Assembly (NCBI RefSeq): GCF_002087295.1
Contig: NZ_MWVI01000086.1
Location: forward strand, 1 to 64,000
Length of the DNA stretch: 64,000 nucleotides
Origin: Vreelandella lionensis
GTDB taxonomy: Bacteria > Pseudomonadota > Gammaproteobacteria > Pseudomonadales > Halomonadaceae
Reading direction: 5' to 3'
Positions 18,266 to 26,271 of this stretch are shown in pieces (position 1 is the first letter of the stretch; each line of letters begins with the position of its first letter). The notes under the pieces were generated by a model. The model was not told the origin of the DNA, searched no databases, and saw nothing but the letters and a program-made list of their open reading frames with translations. The position numbers and the translations under genes are program-made.

Positions 18266-18915
18266 GGGTGATGTATCTCATGGGTTACCAGACCCGCACG
18301 GGTGAGCCCCAGCCTGCTAGGGCCGGTGTATGAGCAGTGTGGTGTGCCTGTTGCGTATTGGGTAAGGCCCGCTACGGTGAGTAGCCGAGCCGTCTGTAGG
18401 GTGATGCGGATAGAAAGCGAGTGAGTAGCTAACACCGTCAGGTCTGCAATGCAGAGCGCCTTAAGACGTTGGTGTTGGCCTCGTTACGTCCGATAGCTAG
18501 GAAGGGCAACCTGCAGGCCAACCCTGTCTTTTAAAGGGTAATGTAGGGCGTTAGTGGAGGCGCTTTGTTATGTCGTGTTTAGGGTAGGACGCTCCCCTAG
18601 GTGGGTCGCTCTAAGTTCTACATGGTTATTATTTCCTTCTTATAAACCCTATAGTACTTATACCGTCTATTTATCCTAAGAATAGTGATGCTTCAACCCT
18701 GTATGAGCCCCGTCAGTTGGGCATTGAGGGTATGAACACCAGAGAAAGATGGCTTGTCATAAATTTACATTATTATCAATGAGATAAAGAAAAATCCTGC
18801 ATAACCCGCCTTTGTTCACAGCATGAGACACGCCAGTAATTTTTTTTAGACCTATATCACTAAGGGGATAGCACTCGGCTATCAATGTGTGTCAACGCCT
18901 TTTAAGGAGAGAAAG
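18266..18915. other. Large intergenic region, possible control or origin region of element 1
   Basis: About 650 bp between divergent transcription units, strongly AT-rich around 18620-18680 and 18750-18800 within a GC-richer element. The equivalent gap in element 2 is 34724-35295. No convincing ORF is present. It must carry promoters for the leftward Gp2-like gene and the rightward glycine-zipper/YqaJ operon, and is a candidate replication origin. Confidence 0.4.
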
Positions 18916-19170
18916 ATGACACGATGCCCTTACTGCGGTGCTACACCGCTATCTCCCCCTCGCTTGCAGGCACGCCAACAGGCCTGCCAAACCGGTGCTC
19001 AGCTGGGTGCCGCGTTAGGTGCCATTAAAGGACGCACCGGCATGGCCATCGGCAGTGTGGCCGGTGCCGTCATCGGCGGCTTGCTGGCCGCTCAGCGCTG
19101 GTGGCCAATCAGCGGTATAGCCTACTGCCAGACCTGCCATCGAACGTTGCCCGACGAACCTGCGAGCTGA
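18916..19170 (+). CDS. Glycine-zipper protein with zinc-ribbon cysteines 1
   Basis: 84 aa from ATG 18916 (GGAG upstream). An upstream in-frame ATG at 18889 is less likely. An N-terminal CPYC and a C-terminal CQTC pair look like a split zinc ribbon. Between them is a Gly/Ala segment (GAALGAIKGRTGMAIG, then GAVIGGLLAA) of glycine-zipper type that may insert into membranes. The same architecture is found at 35296. It is the first gene of the rightward element operon. Confidence 0.6.
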   Translation: MTRCPYCGATPLSPPRLQARQQACQTGAQLGAALGAIKGRTGMAIGSVAGAVIGGLLAAQRWWPISGIAYCQTCHRTLPDEPAS

Positions 19171-19270
19171 CCCCCTCACCCCTAACGCTGATTCCCTACA
19201 TACCGGTTTATCACCATGCGTTCGCCGCCTATTGAGCCGTGATGCCGTGCTTGTTTTTCAGGAGAACACC

Positions 19271-21196
19271 ATGAGCCAGAACACCCATCATCAAGAGTCA
19301 ACGTTTGTCATCCCTGCCGAGCAGGCCCAGCGCACCGTGCTGTTGCCTGTTGAGCAGACGGCACCACCGGTCAGTGATAACCCTGAACCCACCGCACCTG
19401 CCAAGCCCAAGCTCTCTGCCCAGGCTAAACCGGGGTCGGTCACGGCCTCTGTTTTGGATGCCATCGAGCAAAGCAACCTGCCCGCACCGGTCAGTCGTGG
19501 TGCCCGCGTTAAACGTCCACCTACACCGCCTCGCCGCTACCGTGATCAGGCACGGCGTTTGGTGGATACCCGCGCCTTAGATCGCACCGCATGGCTGTCG
19601 ATTCGTCAGAGTGGTATCGGAAGCTCTGACGCTGCTGCAGCAGTGGGCCTGCATCCCTATAAATCGCAACTTGAACTGTGGATGGAAAAAACCGGGCGTC
19701 AGTCAGGTCATACTGAGCCGACTCACGACCAACAGCTGACCAGCCCCTTGCATTGGGGTCAGATCCTCGAACCCATCGTGGCGGAACACTACGCTCGCCA
19801 CACCGGCCATCGGGTGCAGCGGGTGAATGCCATTCTGCAGCACGTCGAGCATCCCTGGATGTTAGCTAACCTAGATCGCGAGATCGTCGGTAATGACGCT
19901 GTACAGATATTGGAGTGTAAAACCGCCGGGATCTATGGGGCCAAACTGTGGAAGGAGGGCGTGCCCGAATATGTCCAGTTGCAAGTGATGCACCAACTTG
20001 CGGTAACGGGCCAGCAGGCCGCTGACGTAGCCGTGCTGTTAGGCGGCCATGAGCTACAGATTCATCGCATTAAACGGGATGACGCGATGATCGATCAGCT
20101 GATTGCTCTGGAGCGCCAGTTCTGGCACTTCGTGGAGACGGGCACCCCACCGCCTGCGGATGGCAGTGACTCAGCGGATCACGCCCTGCGGACACTCTTC
20201 CCCCAAGACAATGGCGAAACTCTCGACTTCTGCCAAGACGCGGGCCTTATCTGGGGCGGATTACCATCGGTAAACTGGTCGAGGAACAACGGCAAGCGTC
20301 TGCCGCAAAAAGACGATCAATTCACCATCACCTCGCAACTCCAGACCAAGGAAGGCTGGATACGCCACCCACTCGATGAGCAGCTACGCAGCGCCCAGGA
20401 AGGCAAACTCAGGACGATTCCCATCCGGCTGCTGTTCAGTGACCCCGACCTGAATCTACGCGCCGAGTACGCGCTGTTTGATCGGCAAACGGCCAGACCA
20501 CTGTGCGTGGGCGACGGTGAGCAGTGCAAACGGCGTACTCGCGACGGTATGGAAACCTTGCCATGCCCGGCCCCTGATGCCTGCCCCTTGGCCCAGGGCG
20601 GCGCTTGCAAGCCCTACGGGCGTTTGAACGTGTTGATTGGCGATGACGACCCGCTAGGCAGTTTTATCTTCCGCACTACCGGCTTTAACTCGATCCGTAC
20701 GCTGGCCGCAAGGCTCGCCTACTTCAAGGCGATCTCGGGTAACCGGCTGGCCTGTATGCCGTTGGAGCTACGGCTACGCGGTAAATCCACCCGCCAGAGC
20801 CGGGGCACGGCGATCTTCTACGTCGATATCACTTTGCGCGATGGCTGGACGCTGGAAGAGACCCTGGCCGAAGCGCAACGCCTGGATGACGTTCACCAAG
20901 CCACCGGGTTTGATCAGAAAGCGCTGGATAAAGCCGCGAAGGCAGGCTTTGCCAACGGCGCCTTTGAGGACAGTGCCGAGGAATCCAGCGACGTGGTGGA
21001 GGAGTTCTACCCCGAGGCACCAGACACCCCACCGGGCAAGCAGGACGCCCATGCCCCGGTGACGCTGGCTGACAAGCTGCAGGCCAAAAGCCAGCAGGGT
21101 AAGCCTGAGGCATCAGAACCGGACAGTGCCGACCCAACAGCACCACCTGCCGATCATCCCCCACAGACCTCGTCTCGTCAGGCCAAACGCGCCTGA
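19271..21196 (+). CDS. YqaJ-type exonuclease fused to RDF-like protein
   Basis: 641 aa from ATG 19271 (AGGAG upstream). Residues ~95-290 are a YqaJ/lambda-exonuclease-like nuclease (RQSGIGSSDAAAAVGLHPY, LHWGQILEPIVAEHY, ILECKTAG). Residues ~335-550 match the separate protein encoded at 37165 in element 2 (KRLPQKDDQFTITSQL, KPYGRLNVLIGDDDPLGSF), a family often annotated as hydrolase/metal-binding or recombination directionality factor-like. The YqaJ C-terminus, the intergenic region and the start of the second gene are missing, about 480 bp compared with element 2. The join is first out of phase (IWGGLPSVNWSR) and is restored by one extra base near 20281. Role: DNA-end processing and possibly excision control. 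Confidence 0.7.
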   Translation: MSQNTHHQESTFVIPAEQAQRTVLLPVEQTAPPVSDNPEPTAPAKPKLSAQAKPGSVTASVLDAIEQSNLPAPVSRGARVKRPPTPPRRYRDQARRLVDTRALDRTAWLSIRQSGIGSSDAAAAVGLHPYKSQLELWMEKTGRQSGHTEPTHDQQLTSPLHWGQILEPIVAEHYARHTGHRVQRVNAILQHVEHPWMLANLDREIVGNDAVQILECKTAGIYGAKLWKEGVPEYVQLQVMHQLAVTGQQAADVAVLLGGHELQIHRIKRDDAMIDQLIALERQFWHFVETGTPPPADGSDSADHALRTLFPQDNGETLDFCQDAGLIWGGLPSVNWSRNNGKRLPQKDDQFTITSQLQTKEGWIRHPLDEQLRSAQEGKLRTIPIRLLFSDPDLNLRAEYALFDRQTARPLCVGDGEQCKRRTRDGMETLPCPAPDACPLAQGGACKPYGRLNVLIGDDDPLGSFIFRTTGFNSIRTLAARLAYFKAISGNRLACMPLELRLRGKSTRQSRGTAIFYVDITLRDGWTLEETLAEAQRLDDVHQATGFDQKALDKAAKAGFANGAFEDSAEESSDVVEEFYPEAPDTPPGKQDAHAPVTLADKLQAKSQQGKPEASEPDSADPTAPPADHPPQTSSRQAKRA

Positions 21197-21328
21197 ATGT
21201 TGATCTCAAACATTACCCACTCACCACTGCTTTCGATGTAACACCACCACCGCTCAATGACGCCCGCGGCCTGTTTGGCGCGGGCCGTTATGCCGTGGAT
21301 GAACGATAAACCGATAAGGAAACTCACC

Positions 21329-22138
21329 ATGCGTATTCTGACTCACGACCAACTTCACCGTACCGCTCCGGCCATCTTTGCTAACCAACCCGATGAAGCG
21401 GTCTCCGACCGTTATGGCTTCGTGCCCACCATCAACGTAGTCGATGCCTTGCAAGCCGAGGGCTGGTACCCAGTACGCGCCCAGCAGACCAACGTTCGCC
21501 AAGCCGAACGCCGCGACGTAGCCCGGCACATGATCCGTTTCCGGCAAGACCCCGATCGTCAAATGACCGTGGGCGATAGCGTCACCGAACTGGTGTTGAC
21601 CAATAGCCATGACCGCACGGCGGCGTTTCAGCTTGATCTGGGGCTGTTTCGGCTGGTGTGCCTCAACGGCATGGTCACGCCAGTGGGCGACGTAGGCGGT
21701 ATCCGCGTGCGTCACGGTAAACAGATTGTCGATGAAATCCTCGAAGGCTCCATCCAGTTAAGCCACCAAGTGCCCCGCATTGCCGAGGGGGTCGAGGCGT
21801 TCCAATCCACCCTGGTCAGCCGAGGCGAAGCCCAGCTATTTGCCGAGGGGGCGTTGTCGTTGCGTTACGGCGACGACTGGGCGCAATCAAGCCCCGTGCA
21901 GCCTGGGGATCTACTGGAAGCCCGCCGTAGCGAAGATGCCAACGGCTCGTTGTGGAACGTATTTAACCGGACGCAGGAGAATCTGTTCAAGGGCGGGTTG
22001 CGGGGTCGCTCTCCATCCGGTCGGGCCACCCGTACCCGAGCGATTAACAGCGTGACCGAAGATGTGCGCTTAAATCGCGCACTTTGGAAGCTTACCGAGC
22101 GCTTCGCCGAGCTGAAGGGTGCTGATTTGGTTGCATAA
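21329..22138 (+). CDS. DUF932 domain protein 1
   Basis: 269 aa from ATG 21329 with ATAAGGA upstream. Typical DUF932 features are RYGFVPTINVVDAL, a HMIRFRQD segment, RLVCLNGMV and the C-terminal ARRSEDANGSLWNVFNRTQ region. The family is common on plasmids and prophages near RadC-like and recombination genes. Its function is unknown. It lies between the YqaJ/RDF gene and RadC in both elements. Confidence 0.8.
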   Translation: MRILTHDQLHRTAPAIFANQPDEAVSDRYGFVPTINVVDALQAEGWYPVRAQQTNVRQAERRDVARHMIRFRQDPDRQMTVGDSVTELVLTNSHDRTAAFQLDLGLFRLVCLNGMVTPVGDVGGIRVRHGKQIVDEILEGSIQLSHQVPRIAEGVEAFQSTLVSRGEAQLFAEGALSLRYGDDWAQSSPVQPGDLLEARRSEDANGSLWNVFNRTQENLFKGGLRGRSPSGRATRTRAINSVTEDVRLNRALWKLTERFAELKGADLVA

Positions 22139-22193
22139 ATCGATGGCATTTTTTCTACGGATTTTTCTACAGAACGGCCCCTCAGGAGACACC

Positions 22194-22718
22194 ATGAACG
22201 CACCGCTCAACGCCTCGCTACTCACCAACCCCCAACTGATCGCCGGGGAGGAGCCCGGCACCTACCGCGTCAATGGCGACGTGACCGACGCTCAGCTGTT
22301 ACACCTGGCCAAGATGATCGCGCAGAAGCGGCTTAGTAAAGGCAATAAGCTCGGACGCCCCGACGAGGTTCACCGCTGCCTGCAAACCCTGCTGCTCGAC
22401 TACCCCTACGAAGTATTTGGTACGTTGCTATTAGATACCCAGCACCGGCTGATCGCCTTTGATGAGCTGTTGCGGGGCACCATCGACTCAGCCAGCGTCT
22501 ATCCCCGCGAGGTCATCAAGCACGCCATTGAGCACAACGCCGCCGCTGTGATCCTGGTGCATAACCACCCCAGTGGCGATCCTGAACCCAGCGATGCGGA
22601 TCGACGCATAACCCAGCGGCTTCAGGAAGCGCTGGGCTTGGTGGATATTCGTGTCTTGGATCATGTGGTGGTGGGCCATGAAGGTTACACGTCGTTTGCT
22701 GAACGGGGGTGGCTGTAA
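22194..22718 (+). CDS. radC: RadC family JAB-domain protein 1
   Basis: 174 aa from ATG 22194 (AGGAG upstream). The JAMM metal-binding motif is visible: a Glu in the upstream strand, then HNHPSGDPEPSDAD with the His-x-His and Asp ligands. Mobile-element RadC/YkfG proteins of this length are common beside integrases. The biochemical role is unresolved. It is almost identical to the copy at 39068. Confidence 0.85.
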   Translation: MNAPLNASLLTNPQLIAGEEPGTYRVNGDVTDAQLLHLAKMIAQKRLSKGNKLGRPDEVHRCLQTLLLDYPYEVFGTLLLDTQHRLIAFDELLRGTIDSASVYPREVIKHAIEHNAAAVILVHNHPSGDPEPSDADRRITQRLQEALGLVDIRVLDHVVVGHEGYTSFAERGWL

Positions 22719-22765
22719 GGCCACTCTCGTTATTAACCCAACACCTCAATATTCCGTCTCACCTG

Positions 22766-22796
22766 CCTCACGCCTGCCCTGACCGGCAGCGTGAGG
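22766..22796 (+). repeat. Conserved hairpin after radC
   Basis: CCTCACGC (22766-22773) pairs with GCGTGAGG (22789-22796), with inner TGCC/GGCA pairing. The same structure follows radC in element 2 near 39611-39641. A T-rich run follows about 25 bp later, so it is a weak terminator candidate. Confidence 0.5.
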
Positions 22797-22920
22797 CGGG
22801 GCTTGTCGCGTGGCGTTCTTTTTTTCTTTACGCAGTGAATAGATAAGATGAGAGGGCGTGCGGTTAAGCGTTTGCCAGCGCGGGCTGTGATAGAATCAAG
22901 ACATTGAGATAGGAGCGCGC

Positions 22921-23889
22921 ATGGCCAATAAACAGCATAAACAACACGATACGGGTTACAAGGAGCTGTTCAGTTACCCCGAGTTCGTTCAGCAGTTGAT
23001 CGAAGGCTTTGCGCCCAGTGAAATCGCCGAGCTGATGGACTTCACGACGCTCAAGAACCACAGCGGTAATTACATCACCCCGCTGTTTGAAGAGAAATTC
23101 GAGGACGTGGTGTGGTCGGTTAATGTCACCTGGGAAGGGACGACGCAAGAGATCTTTCTGTATATCCTGCTGGAGTTCCAGTCCTCGGTGGATCGCACCA
23201 TGCCAATCCGGCTGATGCACTACGTGGCCTGCTTCTACGATCACCTACTCAAAAATGGAACGACAACGCCGCACAAAGGCTTACCGCCTGTCCTGCCAAT
23301 AGTGCTTTATAACGGTTCTGAGCGTTGGACAGCCCGGCAGGATATTTACGAGATGGTGCATCCTGAACCGCCTGCGTTTTTGCAGGTCTATCAGCCGCAC
23401 CTGCGTTACTATCTCGTCGATGAAGGACGCTATACTGATGAAGAACTGAGCTTACGCCAGACACCGTTGAGCGGTGTTTTCAGCATCGAGAATGCGTCGA
23501 CGGATAGAAAAGGGCTGCAGCAGGCCGTGGATCGGGTAGTTGCGATTATTCAGGCCGACCCGAATAAGGAACGCATCGACAAGATCATTACCCGCTGGCT
23601 CAAGCGTCACCTGCAGCGGCTCAGAGCTGAGATCAACCTGGATCAGCTCAACAGTGTGGTGGAGGATAAAGATATGTTAGCAGAGAATTTAGAAAACTGG
23701 GCACAGCAAGAGCGCCGAGCAGAGCGCCAGAAAGTTCTGCAGGAAGCAGAGGCCCGCGCTTTAGAAGAAAAGCGTGAAACGGTCCGTCATCTACTGACAT
23801 TCGGTGTGCTCAGCGATGAGCAGATTGCCGAAGCCACAGGGTTAGCGGTTGACGAGATTGGCAAGCTGCGGATTGAAGATAAGCACTGA
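22921..23889 (+). CDS. Rpn family recombination-promoting nuclease / putative transposase 1
   Basis: 322 aa. The start is ATG 22921, preceded by GGAG in AATAGGAGCGCGC-like sequence conserved before the copy at 39780. The N-terminal DTGYKELFSYPEFVQQLI and the PD-(D/E)XK-like nuclease part (LLEFQSSVD, residues ~84-92) mark the PF04754 family. Rpn proteins are DNases linked to RecA-independent recombination and phage defence, and in some members the variable C-terminus is also made alone from an internal start as an inhibitor. Here an internal GGAGG (23661-23665) lies 8 nt before an in-frame ATG (23674) that would give a 71-aa C-terminal protein. A second copy of that C-terminus follows at 23925. 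Confidence 0.85.
   Translation: MANKQHKQHDTGYKELFSYPEFVQQLIEGFAPSEIAELMDFTTLKNHSGNYITPLFEEKFEDVVWSVNVTWEGTTQEIFLYILLEFQSSVDRTMPIRLMHYVACFYDHLLKNGTTTPHKGLPPVLPIVLYNGSERWTARQDIYEMVHPEPPAFLQVYQPHLRYYLVDEGRYTDEELSLRQTPLSGVFSIENASTDRKGLQQAVDRVVAIIQADPNKERIDKIITRWLKRHLQRLRAEINLDQLNSVVEDKDMLAENLENWAQQERRAERQKVLQEAEARALEEKRETVRHLLTFGVLSDEQIAEATGLAVDEIGKLRIEDKH
23661..23676 (+). promoter_or_regulatory. Internal ribosome binding site in rpn gene 1
   Basis: GGAGG, 8 nt, ATG, in frame with the full-length protein. It would start translation at MLAENLENW. The same arrangement occurs in the duplicated C-terminal ORF (23912-23927) and, with GAGG, in the second rpn gene (40517-40531). Conservation supports a real internal start. 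Confidence 0.5.
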
Positions 23890-23924
23890 TTCCACCTTTC
23901 AACAGTTTGGTGGAGGCTAAAGAT

Positions 23925-24161
23925 ATGTTGGCAGAGAATTTAGAGAACTGGGCACAGCAAGAACGCCGTGCAGAGCGTCAAAAGGTTTTGCAGGAAACTG
24001 AGCAGCGCGTATGGGAAGCTGAACAACGCGCCCTAGAAAGCAAACGCAACGCGGCCCGCAAGCTGATCGCCCGTACTGAAATGGATGACCAAGCGATCGC
24101 GGAGATCGCCGATCTATCGGTAGAGGAAGTTGATAAACTGCGTGCCGAAACACGGCACTGA
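23925..24161 (+). CDS. Duplicated free-standing Rpn C-terminal domain
   Basis: 78 aa from ATG 23925, 8 nt after GGAGG. A longer TTG start at 23907 is possible. Its start (MLAENLENWAQQERR) nearly repeats residues 252-271 of the rpn gene just upstream, then diverges. Its end (ARKLIARTEMDD, VEEVDKLRAE) is much closer to the C-terminus of the Rpn in element 2. It looks like a spare or exchanged Rpn C-terminal domain, possibly a separate antitoxin. It has no nuclease domain. Confidence 0.6.
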   Translation: MLAENLENWAQQERRAERQKVLQETEQRVWEAEQRALESKRNAARKLIARTEMDDQAIAEIADLSVEEVDKLRAETRH

Positions 24162-24198
24162 TCTGCTTTCATTTATACCTATTCCCGCCTCACGCACA

Positions 24199-24224
24199 AA
24201 AAAGGGCAGCCCCGATGGCTGCCC
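24199..24224 (-). terminator. Terminator of integrase gene 1
   Basis: On the minus strand GGGCAGCC and GGCTGCCC pair and are followed by TTTTTT. It lies about 20 bp beyond the integrase stop at 24246 and may also end the rightward rpn transcript. A homologous hairpin is at 40805-40833. Confidence 0.8.
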
Positions 24225-24245
24225 TCTGTGTATCTGTCTGATTTT

Positions 24246-25550
24246 TTAGTTTGATGACTCCCCAGCCGGTGGCTCGCCACTGCTAGGCGGTGACACCGTC
24301 TGACGTGGCGCATCGCGTGAAAGGGCCCGTTGACGCGCCGAGTGCTTGCGTTTGGCTCCCGGCAAGGCTTGAGTCTTCTCACCATCTTCTCGCGCCTCAC
24401 GGTCCCAGGGCACCGACGCCGTGGCTGCATCCGCCGCATTTAACAACGAATCATGCGAGAGGTGCGCATAGCGTTGGGTGGTCTTCACCTGGGTATGGCC
24501 CAGCAACTTCTGCACTTCATATAACGAATGTCCCTTGTTGATCACGTAGCTGGCAAAGCTATGGCGCAAATCGTGAATCCGCACATCCTTTAGCCCCGCC
24601 TTGTTCCGTGCGGTATCCCACGAATTAAAGATGGCTATGAAGGGTTTGCCTGTCTTGGGGTTCGGAAACAGATAAGCGTTATCTTCCATACGCGGCAGCT
24701 TGCTTAACAGCGTTAAGGCTCCTTGCGACAGCGGCACATGGCGGGTCTTGCCCGTCTTGTTGAACTCGATGCGCCACAGCCGCTGCTCCAGGTCGAAATC
24801 TTTCCACTTGGCATTCAATACTTCCCGTTTGCGTGCCCCGGTGAGCAAAAGCATTGCCACGATGTAAGGCAGCAAGGGATTGGGCGAGGCTTCCAGCGCC
24901 TCGAACAGCCGCAGCGCCTCATCATCTTTTAAATAACGCTCCCGCTGGTTATTCACCGGATACAGCTCAATGCCTGCCGTCGGGTTACGCGTTACGCCCT
25001 CCACCTCCCATTTCAGCGCCAGGTTAAAGATATAGCGGCACAGGATCAGCACCCGGTTGGTCGAGGCAGGTTCGTGCGTCTCTCGATGGTGGCTGAATAC
25101 CTCGATCATATGCTGTCGCTTGATCTCATCCAGGTAGAGTTTATCGAGCTTAGGCAGTACGTGGTTGCGCAGTAGCGTCTCATCGGTCGCCCAGCTGCGT
25201 TTGTAGCCCTTGATGTAGGGCATGTAGTGCGCTGCCACGAACGCCCCGAAGGTCGGCACCTGTTTCAAGGTACGCCGCGTTTCAAACGGATCTTCCCCCA
25301 TCGCCAGTTTAGCCTGGATATCGAGTACCCGTTTGCGCGCCTCGCTAAGTTTCAGCACACGCGCACTTCCCAGTTTGCGTTCCACCTGTTTGCCACGAAG
25401 ATCGCGGTAGCGACACGAGAAGGTTTTTGTGCCCGATGACAGCACCTTTAAGGTCAAACCTGAGGTTTCTGTGTCGAAGTAGTCCACTTTGCCCGCTTCT
25501 GGCGGCGTGGTACGCTCCACGAACTGTTGGGAGAGTTTTTGCTTAGGCAT
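24246..25550 (-). CDS. Tyrosine-type site-specific integrase 1
   Basis: 434 aa. The N-terminal arm-binding DUF4102-like domain covers residues ~1-95 and the SAM-like core-binding domain ~100-195. The catalytic domain has Arg240 (LTGARKREVL), His326 and Arg329 (IHDLRH), His352 (LLGH) and Tyr361 (QRYAH), so all core residues are present. A ~70-residue basic tail after the tyrosine is unusual and shared with the second integrase. The gene starts near the right end of element 1, about 700 bp from the core at 26259, and reads away from it. It is expected to integrate and excise the element at CTCACTGCAG. Confidence 0.92.
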   Translation of the reverse strand: MPKQKLSQQFVERTTPPEAGKVDYFDTETSGLTLKVLSSGTKTFSCRYRDLRGKQVERKLGSARVLKLSEARKRVLDIQAKLAMGEDPFETRRTLKQVPTFGAFVAAHYMPYIKGYKRSWATDETLLRNHVLPKLDKLYLDEIKRQHMIEVFSHHRETHEPASTNRVLILCRYIFNLALKWEVEGVTRNPTAGIELYPVNNQRERYLKDDEALRLFEALEASPNPLLPYIVAMLLLTGARKREVLNAKWKDFDLEQRLWRIEFNKTGKTRHVPLSQGALTLLSKLPRMEDNAYLFPNPKTGKPFIAIFNSWDTARNKAGLKDVRIHDLRHSFASYVINKGHSLYEVQKLLGHTQVKTTQRYAHLSHDSLLNAADAATASVPWDREAREDGEKTQALPGAKRKHSARQRALSRDAPRQTVSPPSSGEPPAGESSN

Positions 25551-25574
25551 ACGATAATTCCTCTTTTAATTCCG

Positions 25575-25599
25575 TAAACGCTACTTAAGATAGCGTTTA
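25575..25599. promoter_or_regulatory. Candidate operator between integrase and HTH regulator
   Basis: Perfect 9-bp arms, TAAACGCTA (25575-25583) and TAGCGTTTA (25591-25599), around a 7-bp spacer. They lie in the 84-bp divergent interval between the integrase and the HTH gene. It is a likely binding site for the HTH protein, coupling its own expression to integrase expression. Confidence 0.6.
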
Positions 25600-25634
25600 A
25601 GGGTATTTTGAACGATTTTTAGGGGGCGTCAAGC

Positions 25635-25922
25635 ATGACAGAGGAAAAAGTGCGGTTTGCGCTGGCAATGCGCATTGCCCGTGTCGCAATGGGTATGAGT
25701 CAGCAAGAGTTCGCCGATGTGCTGGGTGTGGCCAAATCCACGGTTGCGCGTAACGAAACCCTGGAGATGGCGATGCGTGCCGATACGCTGACGGCCATGC
25801 TGCGAGCGATGCGTGAACACGGTATCGAGATGGACGTTCTGGGCTCGCCGACGAGTCTGAGTGTCAAGATCAACGAAGAGGCCCTAAATAAAGCGGCTGA
25901 GCGGCTGAGCAAAAAGAAGTAG
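25635..25922 (+). CDS. HTH transcriptional regulator 1
   Basis: 95 aa with one helix-turn-helix of XRE type (MGMSQQEFADVLGVAKSTVARNE, residues ~20-42, given here in part: SQQEFADVLGVAKSTVARNE). It is divergent from the integrase gene, and the inverted repeat between them is the likely operator. Repression of the integrase is inferred. The homologue at 42249 has two such HTH units in tandem. Confidence 0.75.
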   Translation: MTEEKVRFALAMRIARVAMGMSQQEFADVLGVAKSTVARNETLEMAMRADTLTAMLRAMREHGIEMDVLGSPTSLSVKINEEALNKAAERLSKKK

Positions 25923-26258
25923 CAAGAGAATAACTGCTCAGCGGTAGTGAGGGCGTTTCATGGTGTTTTGTATCAGAAAGGTGTTTGCTCGTCGGGATTG
26001 TGTTGTGGTAGGCGCGTTTGGCAGCATCGGCCTGGTAATTAGCCATAGTTAATGATGTCGGGGGAATAGAACTGCGGTAGAAAAAGCCAAATGCCTGAAA
26101 GCCGCATGGTGTGAGGCTTTCAGTGCCAGGAAAAGGGACGTTGGAAGAGTGGAATCTGTCGAGACAATAGAAATGTGGTAGAAAACGTAAAAAAGGTTTT
26201 GATAGAGGGTGTAAATTGTAATTAAAACAGAGTGTTGATGAAGGGTGAGACTGGCATG
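25923..26258. other. Proposed attP arm region, right end of element 1
   Basis: 336 bp with no gene. It has a 9-bp perfect hairpin (26095-26123, CTGAAAGCC/GGCTTTCAG) and two 20-bp direct repeats, 26065-26084 and 26166-26185, identical at 18 positions and ending GGTAGAAAA. The GTAGAAA motif recurs at 42924 and, as ATAGAAA, near 43038 in the same region of element 2. Tyrosine integrases bind such repeated arm sites, so these are candidates. Confidence 0.45.
26065..26185 (+). repeat. Pair of 20-bp direct repeats, candidate integrase arm sites
   Basis: Copies at 26065-26084 and 26166-26185 start AATAGAA and end GGTAGAAAA, with two mismatches. Spacing is 101 bp and both lie 75-195 bp from the core at 26259. 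Confidence 0.45.
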
Positions 26259-26271
26259 CTCACTGCAGATG
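26249..26271 (+). other. Candidate att core 2 (attR of element 1)
   Basis: 23 bp identical to 43110-43132, containing the core CTCACTGCAG at 26259-26268. The left flank GACTGGCATG is shared with core 3 but not with core 1, as expected if it comes from the element's own attP. Confidence 0.65.

Larger units (their letters stand above)
9557..26258 (+). mobile_element. Integrative element 1 (proposed), 16.7 kb, inserted in the S-layer gene
   Basis: The interval between the first and second copies of the CTCACTGCAG core. It contains an S-layer exposed domain, sapC, DUF6447, a micro-lipoprotein, a small acidic protein, a DUF3987 gene, a Gp2-like gene, a glycine-zipper protein, a YqaJ-RDF fusion, DUF932, RadC, Rpn, a tyrosine integrase and an HTH regulator. 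The integrase and regulator sit next to the right-hand core, the standard position for an attP-proximal integrase. Order and size match the next interval (element 2). No capsid, terminase or conjugation genes are visible, so it is neither a tailed prophage nor an obvious ICE. The boundaries are inferred from repeated core sequence and in-frame junctions. Confidence 0.7.

Noticed and set aside
18142-18435. 97-aa minus-strand ORF upstream of the Gp2-like gene
   Set aside because: It overlaps the Gp2-like gene start in another frame, has no recognisable content and has no counterpart in element 2.
26095-26123. Hairpin CTGAAAGCC/GGCTTTCAG as a CRISPR-like or riboswitch element
   Set aside because: It is a single copy with no repeat array, and no conserved aptamer features are visible. 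It is only noted within the proposed att arm region.
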